Below, in pieces: positions 1-8,239 of a stretch of 64,000 bases of DNA. Each line of letters opens with the position of its first letter. Within the stretch, counting starts at the first letter, position 1. This DNA comes from Phycisphaerae bacterium. Its GTDB lineage: Bacteria; Planctomycetota; Phycisphaerae; Tepidisphaerales; Tepidisphaeraceae. A model generated the notes under the pieces. That model saw only the letters and a program-made list of their open reading frames with translations. It was not told where the DNA came from and made no database searches. Location: contig JAICIO010000006.1 of assembly GCA_025924315.1 (NCBI GenBank), positions 56,765 through 120,764 of the forward strand, read 5' to 3'. Made by a program: the position numbers and the translations under genes.

Positions 1-929
1 GAGAAGTATTCCAGTACCTTCCGCCACGATGCGTCAGCGGCGGCGCTTCCGCGGTGACACTCATCGACGACGACGAGGTCGAAGAAGTCTGGCGAGAACT
101 GCTTGTAGATGTTCTGCTCTTCCTCGGTGCCAGTGACGGCCTGGTAGAGGCAGAGATAGATCTCGAAGGCTTTGTCGACAGTGCGGTTGGTGATCTTCGT
201 CATCGCCGTGCCGAAGGGCTTGAAGTCGTTCGTCTTTGTCTGATCGGCGAGGATGTTGCGATCGACGAGAAAGAGGATGCGTTTCTTCGCGCGGGATTTC
301 CAGAGCCGCCAGATGATCTGAAAAGCGGTGTAGGTTTTGCCGGTGCCGGTGGCCATGACCAGCAGGATTCGATCCTCGCCGCGCGCGATGGCATCGACGG
401 CGCGGTTGATGGCGATGCGCTGGTAGTAGCGCGGCATCCTTCCCGAACTGTCGTTGAAGTAGTCCTGCGTGACGACGGGCTCTTCTTCCGGCGTCAGTCC
501 CTTGGCAGCACGGTAGCGTGTCCAGAGTTCATCCGGCGTCGGGAACTGATCGAGCGGAACCTCGCGCTCGACCGTACCGGCGGCGCCGGTGCGATCGTGC
601 TCAAGAAAAGCATCGCCGTTGCAGCTGTAGGCGAATGGGACGTCGAGCGTTTCGGCGTACTCGAGTGCCTGCTGCATGCCGTCGCCGACCGCGTGGGTGT
701 TGTCCTTGGCTTCGATGATCGCGAGCGGAAGATTGGGCTTGTAGAACAGAAGGTAGTCGGCCTTACTCGCCTCCCCGCGGACAACGGTCTTCCCGCGAAC
801 GACGACTCGGCCCTTGGTGAAGTAGTGCTCCTCGAAGACCTGGGACATCAAATCCCAGCGGGCATTCCCGATCGCGGGCGTGATGAATTTCGTGCGAATG
901 TCGGTTTCGGTCAGCGCCTTCTTATCCAT
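1..929 (-). CDS. hsdR: Type I restriction endonuclease R subunit, N-terminal 309 residues (cut by window edge)
   Basis: HsdR is the motor and nuclease subunit of a type I restriction-modification complex: it translocates DNA by ATP hydrolysis and cleaves it when HsdS/HsdM find an unmethylated site. Read on the minus strand, the protein begins [15 protein letters not shown]. Residues about 50-85 show a PD-(D/E)xK nuclease core, with Asp in ADYLLFY and Glu/Lys in [10 protein letters not shown]-tip-like [12 protein letters not shown] precedes Walker A ([13 protein letters not shown]), and the Walker B/DEAD-like box [11 protein letters not shown] lies near residue 290. The rest of the helicase and any hsdM/hsdS lie left of the window. 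It is the first gene of a minus-strand unit, 172 bp downstream of the 1102-1551 gene. The domain order is unambiguous. Confidence 0.93.
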   Translation of the reverse strand, partial: MDKKALTETDIRTKFITPAIGNARWDLMSQVFEEHYFTKGRVVVRGKTVVRGEASKADYLLFYKPNLPLAIIEAKDNTHAVGDGMQQALEYAETLDVPFAYSCNGDAFLEHDRTGAAGTVEREVPLDQFPTPDELWTRYRAAKGLTPEEEPVVTQDYFNDSSGRMPRYYQRIAINRAVDAIARGEDRILLVMATGTGKTYTAFQIIWRLWKSRAKKRILFLVDRNILADQTKTNDFKPFGTAMTKITNRTVDKAFEIYLCLYQAVTGTEEEQNIYKQFSPDFFDLVVVDECHRGSAAADASWRKVLEYF

Positions 930-1101
930 CCGACCACCTTTTCAGCACCCACAACTGGCGATGGCATTTATCTCGTGTTCACGTGTGGCGTGCGCCCCTT
1001 TGGGATAGGTCGCTAATCTTCGCTAAGCACGCGCGGCTGTAAAGGGCATGCGCGAGCACTCGGTGGCGCGGTCGCCTCCGGCGTATGGGCGTGGGGACAG
1101 A

Positions 1102-1551
1102 CTACGGGTTGGATTGCAACGCCTTTTCGACCTGACGCGCTCTCCATTGTTCAAATTGTTCTCGCTCCTTTGGAGTCATGCGACGTTCAATTTCAGCGTT
1201 CGTCCTTTCATTCGCCTGCAGCGCGGCTTGGCGGGTCTCTTCCTCGATCTGCCGGGTTTTCATGACGTTCATGACCACAACAACTATCACGGGAACAGAT
1301 AAGAGGATGAAAACTGCAACAACCTCCAGCAGTCTATTTGCCCGGGCATGGGATTTCGCTTCATGAGATTCAGGAGCGTAATGCGTCGCGGAACGGTAAA
1401 CCACCGGATCAAGCTCAATAGCTGAAACCTGTATGCCAAGATCCCTCGCTTTGCGCGATGCTTCAGCCTTGTTCTCTGCGTCGAGCCGAAACGATGCTCC
1501 GGTTCCGCCATCCCCATTCGATCCATAGATCTTGAATTGCATCTGTCCCAT
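1102..1551 (-). CDS. Small membrane protein with an N-terminal 'DAENKA' domain (unknown function)
   Basis: I do not recognise this family. The protein (about 149 residues) starts with a short alpha/beta domain, FKIYGSNGDGGTGASF then LDAENKAEASRKARDLG and VSAIEL. A single membrane helix follows near residues 75-95 (rich in V, I and L), then a charged tail with EREQFEQWRARQVEKAL, probably a coiled coil. The first domain is closely related to the start of the neighbouring protein at 1595-2494. The reading frame stays open to 1683, but that would overlap the neighbour, and both ATGs at 1551 and 1542 agree better with the shared domain. The AAGGG at about 1552-1557 suits the ATG at 1542 best. It lies 43 bp downstream of its relative and is probably co-transcribed with it. 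Confidence 0.72.
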   Translation of the reverse strand: MGQMQFKIYGSNGDGGTGASFRLDAENKAEASRKARDLGIQVSAIELDPVVYRSATHYAPESHEAKSHARANRLLEVVAVFILLSVPVIVVVVMNVMKTRQIEEETRQAALQANERTNAEIERRMTPKEREQFEQWRARQVEKALQSNP

Positions 1552-1594
1552 CCCTTTCGAAACGCGCCAGTCGCGAGCGCCAATACCAAATGAT

Positions 1595-2494
1595 TCATTC
1601 ACGGCGATAAGGAGACTGGCCGTAATAACCAGCGTTATCGATTTGCAGTCTCTGATTCGTGATTCTCGCGTCCCAGATGTCACCAGCGCTTGGGAACCAC
1701 CCCCCGATGCTGAGGTCGCTTCCAGTCGCCTCGACTGTCAGCTTGTACGAGCCTGACTGTTGAGGTATCCAGCTTCCACGCACCATATCCTTCATTCCGG
1801 TAACTGCGCCCAGCGCGCGATCGACGGGGGTCGGATCCTTCATCACAACCTGAAATTTATGATCCGTGTAGAACGTCAGTACATACGTCCTTCCCAAATT
1901 CGGGTCGGAGCTGAATTGATTCGGCTGATGCCAATACCAAGAGCCTGTTATCATTTTGACGGGATCCAAAGCCTCGATGAGCGCCATTCCCAAGGCCCGT
2001 CCAGCTTCGGCTTCCGAACGATACTCGAGCGATGAATTCAGCACTCCCAGCAACACGCAACTATTCAAGATTAATCCCGTCAGGGGGAGCCTGATGCTCT
2101 GCTTCCGGGCGCGACGTCGAAGTAAGTGTATTATGCCGAATGCAGCAGAAGCGATTAACACGATCACTGCTGTCGCAACGCTCAAGTCAACACTTACATT
2201 TTCGAAGGTCTTGACCGTCACCGCGGCCATCACAAGACAGGCGACATCGACGATCCAGAACTGTATGATTCGTGGCAACGTCAGCGATGCCGCGACCGGA
2301 CCGGTTGCCTTTAATGAACCGACAGCCGCAGATGGCAGCGGCGGTGGCGTAGACGACTGAACGAGTTCTATTGATGCTACGTAGACGCCCAATTCGCGCG
2401 CCCGGGCGTGAACATCAGCTTTGTTTTCTGCGTCAATTAGGAAGCTGACGTCGCTACCGGTGTCTTCGTTGGCGCCAAAAATTCGAAATCGCAC
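1595..2494 (-). CDS. Membrane protein with N-terminal 'DAENKA' domain, three helices and a beta-rich tail (unknown function)
   Basis: Unknown function. I place the start at GTG 2494, because GGGAGG lies 5 nt upstream and translation then opens directly with VRFRIFGANEDTGSDVSF. The longer open frame to 2788 would run through the divergent regulator gene. Order of parts in the 299-residue product: a 45-residue domain (LIDAENKADVHARARELG, then VYVASIEL) shared with 1102-1551; three hydrophobic segments at about residues 80-165 separated by a basic loop LRRRARKQ; and a C-terminal 120-residue domain (ITGSWYWHQ, YVLTFYTDHKFQVV, GSYKLTVEATGSDLSIGG) that looks like a small beta-barrel of the lipocalin type. 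The shared domain and gene spacing suggest that the two proteins work together. It is divergent from the XRE gene across a 119-bp gap containing an 18-bp palindrome. Confidence 0.75.
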   Translation of the reverse strand: MRFRIFGANEDTGSDVSFLIDAENKADVHARARELGVYVASIELVQSSTPPPLPSAAVGSLKATGPVAASLTLPRIIQFWIVDVACLVMAAVTVKTFENVSVDLSVATAVIVLIASAAFGIIHLLRRRARKQSIRLPLTGLILNSCVLLGVLNSSLEYRSEAEAGRALGMALIEALDPVKMITGSWYWHQPNQFSSDPNLGRTYVLTFYTDHKFQVVMKDPTPVDRALGAVTGMKDMVRGSWIPQQSGSYKLTVEATGSDLSIGGWFPSAGDIWDARITNQRLQIDNAGYYGQSPYRRE

Positions 2495-2560
2495 TTTTCC
2501 CTCCCGTCTTGGGCTGGAGACATGATCTGGTAGCCCCCGGCATTCTACTGCGATCCGTCG

Positions 2561-2578
2561 TGTAGGCAATCGCCTACA
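2561..2578. promoter_or_regulatory. Perfect inverted repeat in divergent promoter region, candidate XRE operator
   Basis: TGTAGGC-AATC-GCCTACA has two perfect 7-bp arms. It lies between the GTG start at 2494 and the ATG at 2614, 35 bp upstream of an XRE-type regulator gene. Helix-turn-helix regulators commonly bind such palindromes next to their own gene, so I infer that it controls both directions. The symmetry is direct observation; binding is not shown. Confidence 0.5.
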
Positions 2579-2613
2579 TACTTCGCGCCAGCTAGACCGT
2601 AATCGTCTCATGG

Positions 2614-2838
2614 ATGGTGGGTGCGGAGCTTCGGAGAGCGCGTGTGGATGCGGGACTGACTCAGCAAGAGGTGGCCGCGCGAGCGTCCGTCGATCGAGCC
2701 TATATCTCCGAAATTGAGCGCGATAAGGCAATGCCGAGCATCGAACGGTTTCTCCGTATCTGCGAAGCCATTGGGGTGCGGGGATCACTTATCGTTTCGC
2801 GAATAGAACGTCAGCGGATGCGACCGAACCGTGGCTGA
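2614..2838 (+). CDS. XRE/Cro-C1-type helix-turn-helix regulator (74 aa)
   Basis: A minimal DNA-binding protein consisting of one XRE domain. GAELRRARVDAGLTQQEVA is helix 1-2, ASVDRAYISEIERDK the recognition part, and PSIERFLRICEAIGV the closing helices; nothing follows that could bind a ligand. Regulators of this size usually autoregulate small stress, defence or mobile cassettes. The stop codon overlaps the next start by one base (TGATG at 2836-2840), so the 418-residue protein is translationally coupled to it. The palindrome at 2561-2578 is its likely operator. A second ATG in another frame at 2610 leads nowhere. Confidence 0.9.
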   Translation: MVGAELRRARVDAGLTQQEVAARASVDRAYISEIERDKAMPSIERFLRICEAIGVRGSLIVSRIERQRMRPNRG

Positions 2839-4094
2839 TGCATATCATTCGATGCGTGGCCACCTCGGAAACGAAGCTCCAGATTACGCTGAAAGATCCG
2901 CGATCGGATTTCACCTTCGACCTGTGTCAGAAGGGGTTGAATCTTGGCGCGGTGACGGTTGAACACTTCTGGATAAGTCAGCCGACTCTCGTCGCCGACA
3001 CCTTAGCCGGCAGTGTATATCGCTCGATCATCGATCGCTTCTGGTTGATGTGCGTTAATGATGGTGAGGCGGAAAAGAAGAGCAATCTGGAAGGCTACAT
3101 TTTAATGCACGTTTTGCCTTGGATGCGGCCGCACAGTCACGGAAAGGTGCTCGCAGGCGGAAAGCTGTTACTGTCCGCTGTGGACCGGGCGGCCAAGCAA
3201 GTTCAGGCGGACCTCGGTGATTCACCGCGCTCGATCTCGAAATTAGAATTTCGCGATGCGACGTACGCGATACTCGCAGGTGATAGCACCGAACTGGACG
3301 ATAACGAGAAAGCTTTGCGTGAAAAAATCCTCGGCGAGATTTTCGGCGTGCTGCAATTGCGGGGAAAGGGAGTCTCCATCATTCCTGCGGCAGTTGCGGT
3401 CGTCGAAAAGTATATGAAGGCATGTCGAGGAGCGCGTAAAGATGTACGGCGTGTGATGGACGTGCTCACCTATGAAGCCCAAACTGAATTTCATCGCGCA
3501 TACAGTGCAGTTTGGTCACATCTAATCGCGAGCCTGCATGCTGAATCCGCTGCAACGCGCGATTTCCTTTCGATCTGGCACACCAACCAGTCAGAACCGT
3601 CCGCTGATCCAGCCCATGATTTTCATCTATTCCATGGGAAAGTGTTCGCTCTTCATCCGTGCGGCTCAATATTTATGAAGTCATCGAAGTGCCGAAAACT
3701 CCTGGGTGATTTCCTGTCGGCTCCTGAAGTTGCTCGTGAAGAACACTCAGGATATTTGCGCTGGGCGCTGGCGACGGTCGTTCGCGCCTACGCCGACATC
3801 CATGGTAATCGTCCAAAGCGGCGTGAGACAATTTCATCAGCCGTAGTCGAACGCAAGGCGAAGACCGGTTTACCGTCGATAAGCAAGAAATCAGCGAGAA
3901 GCAGCTCGGAGGAAAGGCCTGACGAGATCTTCAATGAGTTCGCAAAGAAGAACATGATCATCTGTTGTGATCAGGTGATGAGGCACGTGGGGCACGACTT
4001 GAAGTCCAAGAATTCCATGGTCGCAACATTCGGTTGCAAGTGCGGCAAGTCCAAAACCATATCGATCAGCGTACACGACTTGTTCGCTAAGTGA
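2838..4094 (+). CDS. Unknown 418-aa protein with C-terminal Cys/His module
   Basis: Unrecognised. It overlaps the XRE stop by one base and lies 173 bp before the KAP NTPase gene. Residues 1-330 look mainly helical and soluble, with no signal peptide and no membrane segment; they include VYRSIIDRFWLMCVN and a long middle helical stretch. A basic, Ser-rich linker (about 325-355) leads to a final 60-residue module: EIFNEFAKKNMIICCDQVM, then RHVGHDLK and FGCKCGKSKTISIS. The CC, H and CxCG spacing looks like a metal-binding ribbon, and the same module forms most of the 86-residue protein at 6990-7250. The pairing around the NTPase suggests a sensor or adaptor; this is inference. Confidence 0.8.
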   Translation: MHIIRCVATSETKLQITLKDPRSDFTFDLCQKGLNLGAVTVEHFWISQPTLVADTLAGSVYRSIIDRFWLMCVNDGEAEKKSNLEGYILMHVLPWMRPHSHGKVLAGGKLLLSAVDRAAKQVQADLGDSPRSISKLEFRDATYAILAGDSTELDDNEKALREKILGEIFGVLQLRGKGVSIIPAAVAVVEKYMKACRGARKDVRRVMDVLTYEAQTEFHRAYSAVWSHLIASLHAESAATRDFLSIWHTNQSEPSADPAHDFHLFHGKVFALHPCGSIFMKSSKCRKLLGDFLSAPEVAREEHSGYLRWALATVVRAYADIHGNRPKRRETISSAVVERKAKTGLPSISKKSARSSSEERPDEIFNEFAKKNMIICCDQVMRHVGHDLKSKNSMVATFGCKCGKSKTISISVHDLFAK

Positions 4095-4243
4095 CGTGAC
4101 GCTGTTGAGCGGCGCGGTGGCGCATGCGCGACGCGGGATCATCGTACACACGACGAGCGCGAGGCCCGCGGGTTCGGGGACGGCGGTGGTGAAGAGAAGG
4201 CATTCTTGGCGAAGCGAGTTCTCCTGCGATTTCGGCGCCAATT

Positions 4244-4249
4244 TATAAT
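4244..4249 (+). promoter_or_regulatory. Perfect TATAAT box upstream of the KAP NTPase gene
   Basis: A consensus TATAAT ends 18 nt before the first ATG of the NTPase gene. No good -35 hexamer is seen at the usual spacing. If used, it would give the NTPase a promoter separate from the XRE unit, with a very short leader. Confidence 0.3.
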
Positions 4250-4267
4250 TCGCTCTATTCGACCAAT

Positions 4268-6937
4268 ATGTGGATACTTCTCCACATGGGGAAACCGGGG
4301 AAACCGAGCACCGGCAGGTTACGCGCCTCAATCTTCCGGTGGTATGAAATTGGTGCACTCACCTTTGCGGGTGTGCTCGCTGCCTCGCTCTTGCATCCGC
4401 TACTTACGACTGGTGCCAAGGCGGCCATAAGCTATACGGACAGCTGGACCTTCGTCGGGGTTCTGCTGGCCTCCATAGCCTTAACAAGTCTTCTCGCCTT
4501 AGCGCTCGCGGAGATGCGGGGACTCCACCCAGGTAATCTCGTTCACCTTGTCTCATATCCTCCGGCTTGGATTGCGGGCCTTGCCGGTGCTTGGATAGTG
4601 TCCCAATTCGCGCCGCTGTTTTTTCGAGGCAGCCTCGTGGGCCCCTTTGTGCCCGTCATATGGCTCTGGTCAGGTCTTGTCCTGGTCCTATCGATGGGCA
4701 TCGCATCAAGCGCTTTGAAGCCGTCTCGGTACCGGCGGCGGCAGACGCCGGGTGTTTTTCGAACCCCAGATTTCGAGCAAGGGCCCGATCAACTGTGGAT
4801 GAGTCCCGAGCACCTCGTCGGGTGGCTTGAGCGCGAACACCCGATCGATTCTCCGAGTGATGACATGTTCCGATTGGCGAGCATAGCAACACGCCTTGCT
4901 CGTCGATTGACTGAAAACCCCCGCGGGACACTGGCTGCGGTTGGCCCGTATGGGGCGGGAAAGTCGAGCCTCATTTCGCTTCTCGTTGGATCGCTGGATC
5001 GAAAGCAATGGATCACTTGTTTCGTCCGCGGGTGGGGAATTGATGCCGACAACACTGCCGAGCAATTGCTTGAGCGCGTGCTCGATACCCTGAGCACTTA
5101 CGTCGATTGTCTCTCGCTGAAGGCCTTACCGGCCCGATATCGGGCCGCGCTCAACGGAACGGAGAGCGTCATCTCCAAAGTGCTGTTTCCATTGATGCAA
5201 ACTGAAGAACCGGTGGAGGCGCTGAAACGGCTTGACGCTGTTCTGACGCCTATGGGTAAGAATCTTCTGATCATTATCGAGGACTTGGATCGAAATGAGC
5301 TGACGCCCGAAATGATTAACGATCTCGCGTCACTTTTGGACCGCCTTCGTGGCTTAAAGCGGATCTCGTTCGTCCTGGCGATCGGCCGAGATTTTGTGGG
5401 ATCGCTTGACCTTTCGAAGTTGTGTGATTTTATCGAGTGGATTCCGCCGCTCAGTCCAGGGCTGGTCGGCAGGATTCTGCGCGTCTTTCACGATCACTGC
5501 ATGAAACAGTTTCCGGGCGATGTACAGGTTGCGGAGAACGCAGAATCGAATCTCCATCGACCAAGCCTGCGGGATATGTTCGACCTGAATGGCGAGCACG
5601 AAGAGACCAACCTTGTTCAGGCTTTGTCAAAGGTCTTGAATACCCCTCGGCTACTTAAGCATTGTTTGCGACGGACCTGGAACGCATGGCACCCCCTCCA
5701 TGGCGAGGTTTCATTCACGGACTTACTTGTCGTCAATGCACTGCGGGCGGCGGCACCAGAAGCCTTCGAATTCCTTGTGCTGTCATACGAGGAGATTCAC
5801 GCGATCACAGACTCGATAGCCGCAAGGATCGGAACCGATCCGAAGCGTGCGGACAAATTGCGTAAGCGTTTGCGAAGGCGCCTTAAGCGGGTGCATACGT
5901 CTGCCAAATGGGATCTTGTTGGGGTCTCGTATCTGCTCGAATACCTCGTCCCCGCGTTAAAGAACAATTTAGACGCGGACGGGTCGAGGGCGGCGGCAAA
6001 TCAGAGGGCGTGGAACAATACGTATTGGCAGCGGATAATTTCCGAACTCGAACCGATTGATCCGGATCAGCCATTCTTGCGCCGACTAAAGACGTGGGTC
6101 GACGATCGTGGGGGCGAAAAACAATTTGTATCGCGCTTGGTGGAAAATCAGATCGACGCGGCAAAGCTAGAGCGGTTTGAAAGGATGCTGCCTGCTGGGC
6201 GCGTTTTAGAGCTCGCATCGCTGGTATTCGACGCTGCATTACGCAGCGGAACTGCATCAGCGAATCGGGACGAGGTCCCTGGATTTCTGTCGCTCTGGCG
6301 CATCGCCTTACACAAGCACATCCCCGCGCGCTCCAACACGGTTGCGCGCTTCGTGCTGGAGCAGATTCAGCGCGCGATGCCCTTAAGCGTCAGATTTGCG
6401 ATGGACATTGAGTACTTTTGGGCGAGTAGCGAGTCTGCACGAATGCTCGGTCCCGTCGATGCCCTGCGCGTCCGGCGAGGCGTCGTTGCAATCGCAAAGC
6501 GGACTTTCAAACGGCCGGCCGACCTTGTTCAGGCGTTAGATCCAGCATTTCCGTACGGGCTCCATCATCTTATCCGGCGGCATCACATCCATCTGCCACG
6601 AACTTATGACCGATGGGGATGGTTAGCCCCCACGATCTTGGCAGCGGCGACGTTGAATCCGACGGTCGTCGTGCCTCACTTGGCGATACTCGTATCGCGA
6701 AGCGAGCAACGCGAACGCAGTCGCCCGCACGGCGAAGTTGTCGTTCACGCAATTGACGATGCTTTCGTCAGCGAGTTTTTCACCGACAAGTCGCAGAGAA
6801 AGGACCTCTTCTCGCTGCTGAGGCGGGACGTCGACTCAAGCGCATTGCAGCAGAGGGACCGGGAGATACTAAATGCAATTCGCGAAGAAGCCAAGACGCG
6901 CCTATCCGGTAAGTATTTGCCTGCAACGACAGAATAA
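4268..6937 (+). CDS. KAP-family P-loop NTPase with N-terminal membrane segments
   Basis: KAP NTPases are STAND/AAA-related ATPases, often membrane-anchored and repeatedly found in anti-phage loci. In this 889-residue protein, four hydrophobic helices lie within residues 27-150. Walker A is GPYGAGKSSLISLL (about 225) and Walker B is NLLIIIEDLDRNE (about 340), followed by FVLAIGRDFV, the sensor strand typical of KAP proteins. The helical C-terminal 450 residues contain a strongly basic stretch, KRADKLRKRLRRRLKR, but no effector domain I can name. The first ATG lies inside an inverted repeat (TGTGGA-N6-TCCACA, 4269-4286); the ATG at 4286 is an alternative start. Neither has a clear ribosome binding site. 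The flanking genes share a Cys/His module, which suggests that the three proteins cooperate. Confidence 0.87.
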   Translation: MWILLHMGKPGKPSTGRLRASIFRWYEIGALTFAGVLAASLLHPLLTTGAKAAISYTDSWTFVGVLLASIALTSLLALALAEMRGLHPGNLVHLVSYPPAWIAGLAGAWIVSQFAPLFFRGSLVGPFVPVIWLWSGLVLVLSMGIASSALKPSRYRRRQTPGVFRTPDFEQGPDQLWMSPEHLVGWLEREHPIDSPSDDMFRLASIATRLARRLTENPRGTLAAVGPYGAGKSSLISLLVGSLDRKQWITCFVRGWGIDADNTAEQLLERVLDTLSTYVDCLSLKALPARYRAALNGTESVISKVLFPLMQTEEPVEALKRLDAVLTPMGKNLLIIIEDLDRNELTPEMINDLASLLDRLRGLKRISFVLAIGRDFVGSLDLSKLCDFIEWIPPLSPGLVGRILRVFHDHCMKQFPGDVQVAENAESNLHRPSLRDMFDLNGEHEETNLVQALSKVLNTPRLLKHCLRRTWNAWHPLHGEVSFTDLLVVNALRAAAPEAFEFLVLSYEEIHAITDSIAARIGTDPKRADKLRKRLRRRLKRVHTSAKWDLVGVSYLLEYLVPALKNNLDADGSRAAANQRAWNNTYWQRIISELEPIDPDQPFLRRLKTWVDDRGGEKQFVSRLVENQIDAAKLERFERMLPAGRVLELASLVFDAALRSGTASANRDEVPGFLSLWRIALHKHIPARSNTVARFVLEQIQRAMPLSVRFAMDIEYFWASSESARMLGPVDALRVRRGVVAIAKRTFKRPADLVQALDPAFPYGLHHLIRRHHIHLPRTYDRWGWLAPTILAAATLNPTVVVPHLAILVSRSEQRERSRPHGEVVVHAIDDAFVSEFFTDKSQRKDLFSLLRRDVDSSALQQRDREILNAIREEAKTRLSGKYLPATTE
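4269..4286. promoter_or_regulatory. Inverted repeat overlapping the NTPase start
   Basis: TGTGGA-TACTTC-TCCACA has perfect 6-bp arms and covers the region between the two candidate start codons, just after a TATAAT box. It could be an operator or an mRNA hairpin masking the start. It might also be chance. Confidence 0.3.
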
Positions 6938-6989
6938 TACCATCACCAACTACGCCGACGCTCGCGAGGACCGGCGGCCGAAGCAGACC

Positions 6990-7250
6990 ATGGTTTCATC
7001 TGACGTCGTCACTACCAAAGCCGAGCGGGCGTCTGCTGAAAAAAGGAAGAATACCGCGAAGCAGATTTCTGAAGGAGAGTTGGGTGAACTCTTTCAACAC
7101 GTCGCCGAGAAAAACTTCATCACCTGTTGTAACCACACGATGAAATACGTCCGTCATGTCTTGACGCCCCGCCGCTGCGTCCTCGTAACCTTCCGTTGCG
7201 AGTGCGGTAATTCCAAAGAAATCTCGATCAGCGCAGACGATCGTCGCTGA
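6990..7250 (+). CDS. Small Cys/His-rich protein, paralogous to the C-terminus of the 418-aa protein
   Basis: This 86-residue protein has a charged N-terminal stretch (KAERASAEKRKN) followed by the module LGELFQHVAEKNFITCCNH, TMKYVRH and FRCECGNSKEISIS. Position for position this repeats the end of the 2838-4094 product: CC then M[KR]-x-V-x-H, then C-x-CG and K[ET]ISIS. Such an arrangement is typical of a single zinc site, although no metal has been shown. The ATG at 6990 is chosen because the open frame further upstream would overlap the NTPase coding end. It lies 52 bp after the NTPase stop, in the same direction, so it is the likely last gene of the cluster. Confidence 0.72.
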   Translation: MVSSDVVTTKAERASAEKRKNTAKQISEGELGELFQHVAEKNFITCCNHTMKYVRHVLTPRRCVLVTFRCECGNSKEISISADDRR

Positions 7251-7336
7251 GTTACCGGTGTCACGACGTTGTCCCCGTCGATTTATCGACGCCACTTTTC
7301 GCTGCGCATGTAGCAATATTCCATTGGAGAAAAATC

Positions 7337-7906
7337 GTGCACTTCGTATCCCCAAGACCTTCTCACTCGCCGTTACCGGGCCGCATTCTGCTGAAAGCCG
7401 TCAATGGGCTGTGGTACTTCCGCGCGGAGCAACTGGACGAAGCTCCCTTCGATCCCTGCTTCAAGATCCCATTGAACTTGATTCATCGAAGCTGCAGTTG
7501 GCTTGGCTTGCTCTGGGAACATTACCGGCGGGTCGGGTGTGTACTCTTCTACTGGAGTGCGGTCCAGCGCCATTGGGTGATGGACGTTCCACCGCAACAC
7601 GTGAGCGAGCACGACTTTCGTTGTGACCTTACGTACGCGGGCTTCGTGTCTCCGGATCGGAATCATCTACTGGCGGGGAGCGTCAGCTCTACGTCAGCGC
7701 CATCGGATCCCGCAGATCAGGCCATCGGCGCCTTCGACGGATTCCATTTCGTTCAGGATGTCACGCGCGGGCTCGTGGTTCTCAATGGCTTCGTACGGAG
7801 TCAGGGGGAAACAGTCCCGGCCTCGGTTCCGATGCTCGTCGATGTCCCACCCGATCCACTCTGGGCCCAGTGGACCCAACGAGTGCGATTGGCCGAGGCT
7901 TTGTAG
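7337..7906 (+). CDS. Unknown 189-aa protein, copy 1 of a three-member family in this window
   Basis: Not a family I can name. The GTG start has GGAG 8 nt upstream. The protein opens with SPLPGRILLKAVNGLWYF, then CSWLGLLWEHYRRVGCVLFY, DVPPQHVSEHDFRCDL and HLLAGSVSSTS, followed by an acidic stretch and FDGFHFVQDV. All these blocks recur at 28789-29364 (WQHYGRVGCVLLYW, EVPPQ, DHLLCGSFSSDS, PFDGIHIVQHV). The fold looks alpha/beta, cytoplasmic and without a membrane segment. The G-S-[FV]-SS...D pattern is faintly reminiscent of an MPN/JAB domain that has lost its metal ligands; this is a weak guess. It sits just before the serine recombinase module. Confidence 0.78.
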   Translation: MHFVSPRPSHSPLPGRILLKAVNGLWYFRAEQLDEAPFDPCFKIPLNLIHRSCSWLGLLWEHYRRVGCVLFYWSAVQRHWVMDVPPQHVSEHDFRCDLTYAGFVSPDRNHLLAGSVSSTSAPSDPADQAIGAFDGFHFVQDVTRGLVVLNGFVRSQGETVPASVPMLVDVPPDPLWAQWTQRVRLAEAL

Positions 7907-7930
7907 CCCGGCCCGCCAACAGATTTTGCC

Positions 7931-7950
7931 AGCGCGCAAGTGCCTATGGG
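7931..7950 (+). repeat. Direct repeat flanking the serine recombinase module, copy 1
   Basis: agcgcgcaagtgcctatggg matches 10550-10569 at 19 of 20 positions, including 16 identical bases in a row. The two copies bracket the small coupled gene, the large serine recombinase and its terminator. Possible explanations are recombinase-related sites, a shared regulatory element upstream of two recombination modules, or chance. Confidence 0.45.
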
Positions 7951-8005
7951 CGGTGGAAGTCGCGTGACTTCCTCGCCTTGCGGCAGTGTTTCCCGAAGGA
8001 AAACC

Positions 8006-8239
8006 ATGCCCAATGCGAAGAAACGTCCGGACGTTACGGATGAACTGCAGGACTCGGATCTAAAGCACCTCGCGGAGCAGATAGCTGCTGGTTACAGCAC
8101 CGCCCCGCCAGGACTGACGCCCGACCAGCGACAGAAGCTGATCCAACTGGTTCATGCAATCAATATCCAATCGCTCCGGGACTTCATTGCCCAGCGGATC
8201 GCCGAGGCGATCGCAAAAGAACTGAAGAAAGAAACATGA
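8006..8239 (+). CDS. Small protein coupled to the serine recombinase (77 aa)
   Basis: Starts MPNAKKRPDVTDEL after a good ribosome binding site (GAAGGA, 5 nt). It ends with the ATGA overlap that starts the recombinase at 8236, so both are made from one message. The sequence is hydrophilic and helical: LKHLAEQIAAGYSTAPPGLT, then QLVHAINIQSLRDFIAQRI. The AAGY-x-TAPPGLTPDQR stretch gives no enzyme motif. A recombination directionality factor or partner subunit is plausible from position alone. I do not recognise the family. Confidence 0.75.
   Translation: MPNAKKRPDVTDELQDSDLKHLAEQIAAGYSTAPPGLTPDQRQKLIQLVHAINIQSLRDFIAQRIAEAIAKELKKET

Noticed and set aside
54..1016. Long open frame on the plus strand at the left edge
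   Set aside because: It is antisense to hsdR, whose minus-strand reading shows nuclease, Walker A and DECH motifs; the plus-strand product has no recognisable domain.
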